A stretch of DNA of 64,000 nucleotides, from NCBI GenBank assembly GCA_954871525.1, contig OX940860.1, positions 22,972,001 to 23,036,000 of the forward strand, in the 5' to 3' direction. Every line of letters begins with the position of its first letter. Position 1 is the stretch's first letter. Of this stretch, positions 53,599 through 64,000 are shown in pieces. Source of the stretch: Parietaria judaica. Its lineage: Eukaryota > Streptophyta > Magnoliopsida > Rosales > Urticaceae. Under the pieces are notes generated by a model. It was not told where the DNA came from and searched no databases. It saw nothing but the letters and a program-made list of their open reading frames with translations. Both the position numbers and the translations under genes were made by a program.

Positions 53599-54155
53599 GT
53601 TGGATAAAAGTATGTAAATAAATTTATTTTCGAAATACTCCATCTGAAAATTGTTCTTGCGAGTTTTTAAGATCGTTGGACATTTTATGTTCTTCGAATT
53701 ATCTTTTTCAAAATGTAAGGATAAACATGTAATAACAATGTTTGAGTTTACTCGTAACTATTTCAAAGACAAATGTTGAAGACACATCATTCTTCTCTCT
53801 TGGAGATCTATATGTTCACATACCTTCTATCAATTCTTTTCGCTCCAAACTTGTTAATACATATATCTATCTATATATATATATATATATTATGTTGGGC
53901 AAAGGTATGTAAATAACTTTATTTTCGAAATACTCAACCTGAAAATTGGTCTTGCGAGTTTTTAAGATCGTTGGACACTTTTATGTTCTTCGAATTATCT
54001 TTTTCAAAATATAAAAATAAACACTAATAACAACAATGTTTGAATTTTACTCGTAATTATTTCAAAGAAAAATGTTGAAGACACATCATTCTTCTCTATT
54101 TGAGATCTATAAGTTCACATACCTTCTATCAATTCTATTCGCTCCAAACCTGTTA
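53599..54155. repeat. Tandem duplication, about 294-bp unit
   Basis: Copies starting TGTTGGATAAAAGTATG (53599) and TGTTGGGCAAAGGTATG (53893) are about 90% alike through GATCGTTGGACA, GAAGACACATCATTCTTCTC and CGCTCCAAAC(T/C)TGTTAATA. They lie just inside the second Helitron end. Non-coding. Confidence 0.88.
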
Positions 54156-54160
54156 ATAGC

Positions 54161-55224
54161 GGATACATTTGATCAATAAAGATTGTTTTAGTTACTAATA
54201 CACAACTCTGTAGAAATGCAAAAAGTAATTATTTAATTCATTCTTTTCAAAAGCGCATGATCGTTGCATCATATTTTGATTTCGAGACAACAAAATATAA
54301 ACCTTTTTAAAAGACCAATTTATTCATGATAATTGAAATGCGACCAAGTTAATTCCAAATATATTAGTACGGATGGCATAAAGACTGATAACGGATCTTC
54401 ATCAACTATCATGCTCACCGTTGTTGGCGGTAGCACAAATTGACCCAGCTTAATACGATTAAAAATATTTCAGAAATCACAATAGTTTTTGAAACCCACC
54501 AAGATCCTACCCATTCCAACTTGCAATCAATCTCTCTATATATATGCATGTCGACTTTAGTAGTATGCATTATTCCAATTATATGTTTAATAAATACCAT
54601 AAAGAGTGGAAGTTGAATAGTATTTGAATAATATGTTTTAGTAACCAAAATGGGTGAAAGATCAATAGTTTGTAATCATTAATCAATAGCATGTAATATG
54701 GAGATGATATATATAAAAAATTAATAAAAAAGAGAATAGAAAAGAAATGTGAATCTTTAGTTCTACTCACTGTATCGCCTTAAAGCTCTAAAAAAAAACG
54801 CAAAAGCGTGGAAATAAATAATATATTTTAAAATTTATATTAATATATTAATTAAATTGATCATTCAGATATGTCAATAAATATAAATTGTGATATTCAT
54901 TATATTAATAATAAAAAAATTATCCAAGAAATTTGTTTTGATATTTTCTTCTAGTGAGAGAATAACTATATAATTTGATTTGTCTTTGTGTTTATTAATA
55001 AAGATATATATATTTATACGTTAGAAAAGAATAATAATAAAATATGGTGTATTAATATCTGCAAATAAATTTAGACTTTATTGTGTGGATACACAAAAAG
55101 TCTAGACACAAGTTTAGAATGAGAAAAGCCACAATGTGTAATGTTGCACGTGTTATTTTGGATTAAATGGTGAATGCATACATTTAAAAGTTAAGTAGCT
55201 CAATATATATGTGAATATATAAGG
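54161..55224. other. AT-rich DNA, probably Helitron interior or intergenic
   Basis: No coding frame, RNA gene or repeat could be supported. It may be the rest of the Helitron whose 3' end is at 53437. Confidence 0.4.
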
Positions 55225-55689
55225 GAAACTTGAAAAAATGTCATAAAAAAACACCATAATTCAAGTTTTGAACCCATATTGAAAAAATACATAATTTTAA
55301 ACTTTGTCCAATTTTTGACGATTTTGCCCCTGATTAATTAATACCCACTTCAATTAACACACATTATTACTTTTGCCCTAATTTTTACCCCCTTTCGAAC
55401 TTTTCTTTCTTTCCCTTCCCTTTCTCTCTCTCTCGAACTTCTAACCCCTTCCCTTTCTCTCTCTCGAGTTCTCCGTCGAACACCACCAGAACATCGTCGC
55501 ACAAACTCCACCCAGAACATTGTCGCACAAACTCCGGTGTACTCGCCTGGACTCGCCTCGCAAGCAGCTGGCTTCCGGCAAGGTCCTCGCCTGGACTCGC
55601 CTCGCAACCTCGACTCGGCTGGGGTCGCATTGCAACCCGAGACTTCGTGGTAAGCTCAATCGCAACCTGATTCTCATCCATACTTTGTG

Positions 55690-55943
55690 CTTCTTGTGAT
55701 TAAAATGAGTAAACCCGATTCTCTCTTCTTCGGTTCGTGTCTTGTGAGGGTTTTGTGGGTTCATCATGTTCTGGAATCGGTGATTAGGGTTTAGGAATTC
55801 TTGAAGCTACTTCGTGCTTCTTGTGAATAAAATGAGTAAACCCGATTCTCTCTTCTTTGGTTCGTGTCTTGTGAGGGTTTTGTGGGTTCATCAGGTTCTG
55901 GAATCGGTTATTACGGTTTAGGAATTCTTGAAGCTGTGAATCG
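55690..55943 (+). repeat. Tandem duplication, 127-bp unit
   Basis: Two copies starting CTTCTTGTGA at 55690 and 55817 share AATGAGTAAACCCGATTCTC, TTCGTGTCTTGTGAGGGTTT and TAGGAATTCTTGAAGC. They lie in the presumed 5' leader of the Ulp1-type gene. Confidence 0.9.
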
Positions 55944-56456
55944 TTTCTTGTGCATTCCATCTGTTTGATAAAATGTGTAAATTAGGGTTCATTTGTTTGA
56001 TTTGGGTCAAAATTTGTAATAGGAAGAAAAATATTGGGTATGAATTATTCTGTTTTCATTTATTTTAAGCTGAATGAAAGCTTGTTCGAACTGTTAAGGT
56101 TCATCAAAATTCAAGGTGAAGTGAGGGGATTCTGTGTACAAAAGCATGATCAATTGTTCCATCAAAACTCTAAAGAATGAATCTAATTTGCTTGCATATT
56201 GTGATTTTAGGATTTGATAGAAAAATTAGGGCATTTTACATGTTTTAGTTTGAAGGTTTTAGGGTTGAGTTGGAGTTGACTTTGCTAGACACGGGTAGGC
56301 TTTTTTTGCGAATGCAGTGAGTGTTAGTGAGCTATTGGCATTCCTATGACTTCCATCGGTCTGTTTCAGAGGTTCGTTTTATGTTGGGATTTAGGGTTTG
56401 ATTTACAATGTTAGGGCTTTCAAAGTATCATGTTTTATTTGCGTTATGATTCGCAG

Positions 56457-59400
56457 ATGGATTATGTAGTTGGTGAAACCGAGCGTCATTCACATCGAGT
56501 GTGGTACCGCGGCAGTACTCGTTTAGACAACATCATCAAGTCTTTCCGAGAACATAATCTGTTGGATAGGGTGCTTGCTACTCCGTTCGGCCAGTTCTTT
56601 GTAGAGCCCCGTCCAAAATTTTCGGGTGCACTGGTCCATCAAGTTCTTTGTTGAAGAATTCCATCTCCAAGGTCCGATGAACTTCTCTTCAAATTCAATA
56701 AAATTATATGTAAATTCGTCCGTCGTGAGCTTGTTGCCGTCACCGGCTTAAAACTCAATGACAAAGCGAAGAAAAAACGACCGAATTTGCAAAAACTTTT
56801 ATTGGCTTCTTGTTTCCCCGACGTAAAAAATAAAATAACGTATGGCGATTTGGAGAAGACGTTGACGGAGTGCACTGACCCCGAAGATGTATACAAGCTC
56901 GGGCTTTGTTGTTTTGTTGAGGGGGTGCTTTTGGGGACGCCACCGGATAAGTTTGTCCATCACGAGCATTTGGAAATTAAGAAAGGCCAAGTAAAATCCA
57001 AAGGCGATGACAAGTACTTATACCCCAAGTACGAGTTGACCGGATACGCCCCGATGCTTCAAGCTTGGGCGTGCAAAGTGGTCCCGCAGCTAGAAACCCT
57101 TGCTTCTACCATGAAACAAATATCTTCGACTGCAGTGGGTAATGTGCTCGACGATGACAATGTAAGTTTTCGTACTTTTTTTTAGTTATTTCGAGGACAA
57201 TTTGTAGTAATAAATATTATTTTAATTAGCTATATTAAGTGTTTTTTTTTTAATGTATGAAGGTGGAGGTGCTCCCTTTCATTGTAGCAGGGCGTGAAGA
57301 GGAGAACATGTCACCTTCAAAGGGCGTTTCCACACCAAGTTCTCCGTCGAAGAAGCCATCAACCCGGTCTAGAGAAGGACATGAAACAGAGGTACCGCTG
57401 CCCCCTCGTCACTCAATTGAGTCCTCAAGCATAATCAAGATGCTTGATGACATTAAGAAAAAACAAGAGGCCGAAGATGCAAAATTTGACGAATTTTTAC
57501 GGAAATAAGAAGTGCAAGAGGCAAATATCCTTGACTTGGTACGTTATATTTATATTCGTACATTTATTATATATAATTTTACCAATAGCTATATTTTGTT
57601 GAATCTGTAATAATGAAATGTTGAATTGAATTTTTTATTGGCAGACCAAGAAAACAAGCATAATTTTTAAGATTGTTCGCGACTTTGTTGAGTATAATCC
57701 CCATCTCAAACAAATGCCGATCCCCAAGAAACACCCACCTACCGACCCGACACCACCTCCCAAGCAAACCGACCTAGCCACCGAGCCCAGCACGACCCGA
57801 CCCGACCCGACACCACCTCCCAAGCAACCCGACCCATCTCCGGAGCCAAGCCCATGGAAACATTACCCGACAAGAAGCACGACCCCCAAGAAATCAGACT
57901 CTAGTCCCGAGAAGACCAAAGAACCCCGAAGCCTCAAGAAAGCCGTCGCAATAAAGAGCCTTGCCCGGAGCCCGAAGAAACCAAACCCGAGTCCCAAGAA
58001 ACCTGACCCATCTCCGGAGCCAAGCCCACGGAAGCAGTATCCGACAAGAAGCGCGACCCCCAAGAAAGTAGTCGCAATAAAGAGCCCGCAACGTGTTAGA
58101 GCCCGGAAAGGGGTTATCTTGACGCAATCTCAGCCATCTCCGCAATCTCAGCCATCTCAGGGATCTCCGAGTGAAAACATAATGTTCGATGCATTGATTC
58201 ATGAGATAGAGCAGGAAGATACGAACCAGCCCTCTCAAGAAATAATTGTCTCTCCCCTTGTTCCGATACCAGTGCAAATAGTAGATCCAATTGAGGTTGC
58301 GGATGACTCGCCGTTGATGGAGACGCCACCGGCGAAGAGGAAAAGGAAGGCCCCAAATATGGATGACTTTACCAACCCAGACACTGAGACGCTGAAAAGG
58401 AGATCGGAACCGTACGTGTTCAAAGTTGTCGTACCGCCTACTAAGAGCCATCTCACCGCATTGAAAAGGTGGATTAAACAAGGGACACCCGAAAAGTGGA
58501 AGTGCATACAAGGAGAGGAGAATGGAAGCTGGTTTAAGGAACTACTAACTCCACGTACATGGATTAATACTACGGTATTTTCTAAACTTTGCAATATTTG
58601 TTCTTTGGGTTAATCTAGGAAAATATGGGACAATTATTGTGTTAACCAGGGACAATATTTGCGTAAAATATGGGACAGTTAGTGTGTTCACCAGGGACAA
58701 ATTTTTTTGGGCAGTTTATATCTAATTATTGGTTATACTTTGTCTTTTTGCAGCACATTGATGCAGTGATGTGTTTGTTTCGACGTCGTCATCGAAGCGT
58801 GTATTTCAAAGGATATAAACAGCATATCACGAACATGTGTCTCTACTGGACGAGCTCGCTCATGGAGAAAATGCAACAATGGAAAGAGGACCCAAGTTGC
58901 GATCCTAAACTAGCCCAGATGAAATGGGCTATAACCGGAGATCATAAAACTGCCCATGCGAGTTGGAAAAAATTGGAAAACATATGTTTCGTCGTGAATG
59001 TCCGGGAATCGCATTGGGTTTGTGTACTTGCTGATTTGAAATATTGGAGGCTGGAAGTCTACGATAGTGATCCGGGGTGTTGCAGTGACAGCTGTCTCGA
59101 ATCGTTGCTAGCACACTTAGGCAGCGGTATACTTGGGATGCTTAAGATATGCGGATGCACTACTATACACTTGAATGCTGCTGCTAAACCATTCAAGGTT
59201 GTGCGTATGAAAAGTCACGCTGTTCCGGTAGCGAAAAGAAAGTAAGTAATTATGTTTGAAAGAATGAAGATATATTTACTTCTAATTGAAACTCGCTAAT
59301 AGTTTTTTTTTTCCAGCGGCGATTGTGGCATATTCGCATTGAAGCATGTGGAAAACATCATGCATGGCGAGCCAATGACTGAAGTCCACAGCGACAATAT

Positions 59401-59476
59401 CAAAGATTTTAGAGCGGCATATGCTATTGATGTGTGGTTAGGCAACGAAAGAGTGGTGAATAACATTTGTCCTTGA
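56457..59476 (+). pseudogene. DUF1985 and Ulp1 (C48) protease gene of the MULE, two nonsense codons
   Basis: Five exons: 56457-57161, 57263-57538, 57645-58574, 58754-59241 and 59317-59476 (2,559 bases, 853 codons, all GT-AG, phase consistent). The N-terminal part is DUF1985 (DELLFKFNKIICKFVRRE, GVLLGTPPDKF). Exon 3 is a Pro/Lys-rich linker with repeated PDPSPEPSPRKQYPTRSATP-type units. The C-terminal part is a Ulp1/SENP-like cysteine protease with His (ESHWVCVLADL), Asp (VYDSDPG) and Cys (GDCGIFALKHVE). TGA at 56652-56654 and TAA at 57506-57508 interrupt the frame; each is one C-to-T change from a sense codon. The family would cleave SUMO-like conjugates, but the role in transposition is unknown. 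The catalytic triad itself is intact. Confidence 0.85.
58620..58715 (+). repeat. GGGACA-core repeats in the Ulp1-gene intron
   Basis: AATATGGGACAATTATTGTG, CCAGGGACAATATTTGCG, ATATGGGACAGTTAGTGTG and CCAGGGACAAATTTTT follow one another inside the intron between exons 3 and 4. They belong to the same repeat family as 59515-60180. Confidence 0.8.
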
Positions 59477-59514
59477 CTTAATCTATTGTAAGCTAAAGAA
59501 TTCAGTTTATGTAG

Positions 59515-60180
59515 TATAACATTTGTCCCGGTTTTGTGTAAACCAAGGACAGGTTTTTAAGTTTACTCGGGGACAATTTCTGTGTTGTTCAGGGAAATCT
59601 TTTGTATAAAACCAGGGACAGGTTTTTATGTTTACCGTGGACAGTTATAATGTAAGTCCTGGACATTAATCATCGTAACTAGGGACAATATTTTGGAAAA
59701 ATATGGGACAGATTTTGTGTAAACCAGGACAAGTTCTTGTCTTCGCCAGGGACAGGTTTTTATGTTTACCGTGGACAGTTATTGTGCTGTCGAGGGACAA
59801 TTTTTGTATAAAACAAGGGACAATTGTTGAAAAATATGGGACAATTATAATGTAAGTCCTGGACATTAATCATCGTAACTAGGGAAAATATTTTGGAAAA
59901 ATATGGGACAGATTTTGTGTAAACCAGGACAAGTTCTTGTCTTCGCCAGGGACAGGTTTTTATGTTTACCGTGGACAGTTATTGTGCTGTCGAGGGACAA
60001 TCATAATGTAAGTCCTGGACATTAATCATCGTAACTAGGGACAATATTTTGGAAAAATATGGGACAACTTTTGTGTAAACCAGGACAAGTTTTTGTCTTC
60101 ACCAGGGACAAGTTTTTATGTTTACCGTGGACAGTTATTGTGTTGTTCAGGGACAATTTTTGCATATTCCGAGGGACAAT
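59515..60180 (+). repeat. GGGACA-core minisatellite between the convergent genes
   Basis: A higher-order unit beginning TAATGTAAGTCCTGGACATT starts at 59647, 59848 and 60003 (spacing 201 and 155). Each contains several shorter modules such as AATATGGGACAGATTTTGTG, GTCTTCGCCAGGGACAGGTT and TTACCGTGGACAGTTATTGT. The block starts right after the Ulp1 stop codon and ends about 180 bases from the transposase stop. Confidence 0.9.
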
Positions 60181-60358
60181 ATTCAGGCAGATTCATTCTT
60201 ACTTAAAAATTCGGGCAAAATATATTCCATAAAATATATATTCAGGCATATACATGTAATAATTCCACAAAATCCTACGAATAATTCCACATAATATATT
60301 CCACAAAATATTTTCCCCAAAATATTTTCCACAAAATCATACGAATAATTCCACATAA

Positions 60359-62925
60359 TTACCCCCTTGATTTACATGTTACTCGGTTATGACCTAGCAC
60401 TCCACAGTTCGAGCACTTTCTACGCTCCACAATGATTTCACCTTGCGACGGTCGACGCTTTGTCGGACGCCTTCCCCCCTTATGTTTCTTTGGACGACCT
60501 GCCCGTTTTCTCTCTAGGGGAACTCCAACATGAATGTTCTTCAAATGTTCTGGCAGCACCCAATTACACTCATCACCAACTGGATATATCACACCTTCGT
60601 AGCAACTCCTTCAATTTAAAAACAAGATAGTTAAATAAAACAACAAACAATAGATCAAAAAAGGAAAAACTTAAACATATACCTGTACGTCTCGAGCAAA
60701 TAAAACGGCGAACAATATGTGTAGTTGCCTAAATTGCGTTTGAGGGCAGCAGCTGCAACGTGAACGCAAGGAATACCAATTGCTTGGAACTCGCCACATT
60801 CACACTCTTTTGTCCTTAGATCTACAACGAAACTGCCCGACGGTGTAATGACTTCGAATTCAAGCGTATCGAGATTATGAATAGTTAACAGTCGCGCTGC
60901 ATCAAGGGTGTCTTTCAACTCTTTCTCGAGTTTGGGTACAAGAGTTGAAGTGTTATTTTGACCTACGGTTTGCTTCTCATAAAACCAATGTTGGAGAGTA
61001 AACCGAAGGTATTCAAACATATTTGTTATCGGAAATGTCCTGGCAATCTTAAGAACAGAGTTAAAACTTTCCGCATAATTACTCGTCATGGCGTCGTACC
61101 TGTTACCGCCGAAATGAATACGTGTCCAATACGGAAAGCCAATTTCTTCCATATATACTGATACATCTGGGTAATGGTTCCTCAACAAGTTCCAGTAGTA
61201 TTCAAAGTCGCTCATCCGAAAAGCGTACGCAACATTAAACACCAATTTGGTCGGATCTTCACTTTTAAACGTATGGATGATGTTCCTTTTGAGGTGGGCC
61301 CAACAAAAACCGTGGTGAGCATGAGGGAAAATGGTCTTCACCGCAAAAATTATACTGTCGTGCCTATCGTAAATAATGGCTAGATCTTCAACGGGCCCGA
61401 TGGCTTCCTTTAACTTCGTCAGAAAATAAACCCAAGAGTCATTGTCTTCAATATCTACAACTCCATACGCGATAGGAAACAACCTTGTTTCACCATCAAG
61501 TGCCACCGCCGTTAACAATTGACCACCATACTTGCTCTTGATGAAGGTGCCATCCACGCATATCATTGGTCGACACGTTTTAAATCCTTGTAAACAAACT
61601 CCAACGGCAGCAAAGGCATATTTGAAACGACCTGCTTCCATCACAAAATCAGTTATCGATCCCAAATTCTTTTCCTCCATCACATGCAAGTAGCGTGGTA
61701 ACTTCGAGTACGAATCCTCGGGTGTGCCCATTGCGTATGCCATGGATTTTTCTTTGCATCTCCATGCCTTCTCATATGTTAGCTCAACACCGTAATGCCT
61801 TTTCAAATCTTCTTGCAAAGCCTTTGGCGTGAACGGTGAGCCCGTAGTAGAAAACTTATCCTTATAAATCTGCCCAACAACTCGGGGAGCTGCTTGCTTA
61901 TGCTCTAGCTGACAACGATCAAGGGAGCAAGTATGTTCGTGGACAAATCGAGTTATCTTATACAATGGTGCGGTTTTAATAAGTACCCGTGCATTCAATT
62001 TCCGCATGCATGTATTGTCCTTGCACCTCACATGCCATAATTCCGGGTTAGACTTGGATACTCTAAACTGAAAGTTATTTTTAATTGCGTGAATTGACAG
62101 TTTAATCTGCAACTCCTTCAAATTTTTAAATATCTTTCCCTCTGAAAACTCAAACAATGTACCTTTACACGACGACTCGGGATATGACTGTAAATCCTCC
62201 GCATAAAACCGTGGGTCAACCCATAAACGGTCATCCACATCTTGCGTCGGGGTCGGGAAATACTTGGGCACATCGCTTCGGGCATCAGAAGAAGATGGGA
62301 ACTCGGGCACGGTACTTTGGGGATTTGAAGGGGATGGGAACTCGGGCATGGTACTTTGGGGATTTGAAGAGGATGGGAACTCAGGCACGGGACTTCGATG
62401 TCTTCGAGATGGTTCAAAATCAGGGACTAGCTGGACATCAACGTCCACGATGGCATCATTGTCGTCTGCTAAATGAACTTCGTGACAAACATTTTCTTCA
62501 CACCGCTCTGAAGATGGCATTACAATTAACTTTTTCAATACTGGAGTTACGTAGAGTATGTTCTTTCCACGGCGAACAATATCAAGTATCTGACGATCAA
62601 CATCCAACTCAACAGGTCGACATCCGTGCTGCAACAGTTTTACCTCGATTTTGAGATCATACACCCGCTCATCCACCCCAAGTCTTTCATACAACTGATC
62701 CATCAACTGTGTGTGACTAATGTCCATCGGCGCTAAGAAAAAACTATTCTTCGCATTGGTGTAGTTCCACTTCTCTTTTTCAAGAACCCACTCGCCATCA
62801 TATTCGAAATATACATCCAAATCTGTTTTCACAGGAAAGTACAAAATCAATTAAGAAAAAGCAAGGACAATCACAAAAAAAATGGGCATAAATAAGAATC
62901 AAATCATACCCATTGGTTTTGACAT
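60359..62925 (-). CDS. MULE transposase, apparently intact
   Basis: Three exons: 62925-62910 (16 bases, MSKPM plus one base), 62822-60683 and 60608-60359, totalling 2,406 bases (801 residues) without a stop. The N-terminal part (YFEYDGEWVLEKEKWNYTNA) is PB1-like/variable. An acidic linker with repeated SSNPQSTVPEFPSSS-type units follows. Then come a MuDR zinc-binding region (LKRHYGVELTYEKAWRCKEK), the MULE DDE domain (CVDGTFIKSKYGGQLL, IIYDRHDSI, GFCWAHLKRN, NYAESFNSV), a SWIM finger (CECGEFQAIGIPCVHVAAAA) and a C-terminal CCHC knuckle (CSNCGVLGHNRVTC) after a basic GRPKKHKGGRRPTKRR patch. The tiny first exon is supported by phase and by its GT-AG intron. Such transposases cut and paste Mutator-type elements in the nucleus. 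Confidence 0.9.
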
Positions 62926-62999
62926 GGTGCCGATGGGTCTATGACAATGTTGATAAGAAACTCTAAACGAAAATCTGAAACAAAAGAGAAGAATGTTAA

Positions 63000-63412
63000 T
63001 CGTACAACCTCCCACAAAACTGCCCAGAAAACTGTCCCCGAAATCCAAATTATTGTCCCCAAAAAATGAAGAAACTGTCCCAATACAATCTTCAAGTGAA
63101 CTGCCCAGAAAACTGTCCCTAAATTACCAAAAACTGTCCCCAAAATGCAAATTACTGTCCCCAAGGATCATAAGAAACTGTCCCAAGAACGTGACTCATA
63201 CAACCTTCAAGTGAACTGCCCAGAAAACTGTCCCTAAATTACCAAAAACTGTCCCCAGAATGCAAATTACTGTCCCCAAGGATCATAAGAAACTGTCCCA
63301 AGAACGTGACTCATACAACCTTCAAGTGAACTGCCCAGAAAATTGTCCCTAAATTACCAAAAAGTGTCCCCAGAATGCAAATTACTGTCCCTTAGATCTG
63401 AAGAAACTGTCC
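63000..63412 (-). repeat. GGGACA-core tandem repeat upstream of the transposase, 115-bp unit
   Basis: Units starting GAACTGCCCAGAAAA(C/T)TGTC on the plus strand lie at 63098, 63213 and 63328 (period 115). In the transposase sense they read GGGGACAGTTTTTGGTAATT and TTGGGACAGTTTCTTATG. The array is about 75 bases upstream of the transposase start codon and shares the GGGACAGT core with 59515-60180. Confidence 0.9.
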
Positions 63413-63915
63413 CGATTCCTCAACATCGAACCCCAACCTCCCAAGCCCACGCCAAAAACTGTAACAAACTTCCTAACAAAGCCTTCCAGAGAAAAAAACC
63501 TAAACTTCATGCAACTTAATGAAGAAAAATACCAAAACTAACAAGGATTCCATATCCTAACTTAGTGAAGAAAAATAAACCCTAAAATAAAAGCAAACCA
63601 ACCAGAAATCAAACCAAGCTAAATCAATCGAAAGAATCATAGAGAAAATGAACGAACCTCATGCAAAATCAAACGAAAATGAGCGAGAGGAGAAGAGAGA
63701 CTCACCGGGGACTCACGGAGACGACGTGCGTACGGCGGACTCGCGATGGAGGCACATGGTTCGGTGGTCGGAAGATGTTTGAGTTCGAGTTGCTGCTCGA
63801 GTTTTGTGTGGGTTCGAGTTCTGTGTGGGTCGAGTTCGAGTTCTTTGTTGCTTGGTCGAGTGGTGTGTGCGATGGGAAGGGAAGACACGGGAAGGAAGGA
63901 AGAGAGGAGAGAGAA

Positions 63916-64000
63916 TGTAACGCCCCGGAGGCCAACACGATTCTTTTCAGCGTGCTTTGTCCTCACTCGCACGCTTCCCTAGAAACTTCCCAGGAGGTCA
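63916..64000 (-). mobile_element. Cassandra-like LTR, partial
   Basis: The plus strand starts TGTAACGCCCCGGAGGCC and runs to the window edge. The last 16 bases, reverse-complemented, read TGACCTCCTGGGAAGT, matching the 3' part of plant 5S rRNA (GGGTGACCTCCTGGGAAGTCC). LTRs carrying 5S sequence define the Cassandra TRIM family. Read on the minus strand, the LTR would end GGGGCGTTACA. Only 85 bases are visible, so a different 5S-derived repeat remains possible. Confidence 0.65.

Larger units (their letters stand above)
55225..63915. mobile_element. Mutator-like element with MULE transposase and Ulp1-type protease
   Basis: A minus-strand MULE transposase gene (60359-62925) and a plus-strand DUF1985/Ulp1 gene (56457-59476) converge, with GGGACA-core repeats between and around them. 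Ulp1-bearing MULEs of this layout are known in plants (the Kaonashi/KI group). Boundaries are inferred: the left at a change in sequence near AAGGGAAACTTGAAAAAATG, the right where a Cassandra-like LTR begins. Terminal inverted repeats and the 9-bp target duplication were not found; the right terminus may lie past the Cassandra insertion. Confidence 0.75.

Noticed and set aside
55350..55767. Minus-strand frames rich in Arg and Glu
   Set aside because: They read antisense through the CT-rich leader of the Ulp1-type gene.
57714..58613. Separate proline-rich gene
   Set aside because: It is exon 3 of the DUF1985/Ulp1 gene; splice sites and phase join it to both neighbours.
59666..59866. Minus-strand 66-residue frame
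   Set aside because: It lies wholly within the GGGACA-core repeats.
63637..63982. Frames on both strands at the right edge
   Set aside because: They cover the CT-rich MULE leader and the start of the LTR; the strand is undecidable and no domain is present.

Overview
The window is nuclear DNA from a flowering plant, most likely a eudicot. It has AT-rich intergenic DNA, GT-AG introns of about 70 to 1,300 bp, plant-type protein families (DUF247, a PTM-like DDT/PHD protein, plant RAD5A, DEG10) and plant repeats of many classes (Copia, Cassandra, Helitron, hAT, Mutator-like and Harbinger elements, tRNA-derived SINEs). Species cannot be fixed from the sequence alone.

Layout. 1-3983: the 5' half of a minus-strand Ty1/Copia retrotransposon, with LTR, primer-binding site, a long repeat-bearing leader, gag, and pol offset by a frameshift. 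It sits in an older gag-like fragment (3984-4780). 5858-8225: MAK16, eight exons, minus. 8492-9610: a small DNA element between 68-bp direct repeats. 10345-18597: a nine-exon DDT/PHD regulator, minus. 19600-24470: intergenic DNA with a SINE, LTR remnants and a Harbinger-type MITE whose TTA target duplication is visible. 24747-31809: RAD5A-like HIRAN/SNF2/RING repair helicase, 19 exons, plus strand, with one missing base in exon 4. 32879-36455: DEG10-like mitochondrial serine protease, eight exons, minus. 38820-41537: DUF247 membrane protein, two exons, minus.

From about 42 kb onward the window is almost entirely mobile DNA: a hAT-like MITE, a roughly 2.95-kb non-autonomous Helitron (43280-46228), a SINE, a broken TTF-finger hAT transposase split by an insertion (47001-52800), the 3' end of a second Helitron on the other strand (53437), and a Mutator-like element (about 55.3-63.9 kb). 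The Mutator-like element carries an apparently intact 801-codon MULE transposase and, facing it, a DUF1985/Ulp1-protease gene with two nonsense codons. The last 85 bases look like a Cassandra LTR, recognisable by a stretch of 5S rRNA.

The five host genes act in ribosome assembly (MAK16), chromatin-linked transcription (DDT/PHD), DNA-damage tolerance (RAD5A), organelle protein quality control (DEG10) and an uncharacterised membrane family (DUF247). They are independent transcription units. The most notable signals are the single-base lesion in the otherwise perfect RAD5A model, the Ulp1-carrying Mutator element with its GGGACA-core repeats, and the two Helitron termini sharing one hairpin design. 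Exon borders were assigned by hand from reading frames, splice dinucleotides and remembered family sequences; summed exon lengths were checked for phase.
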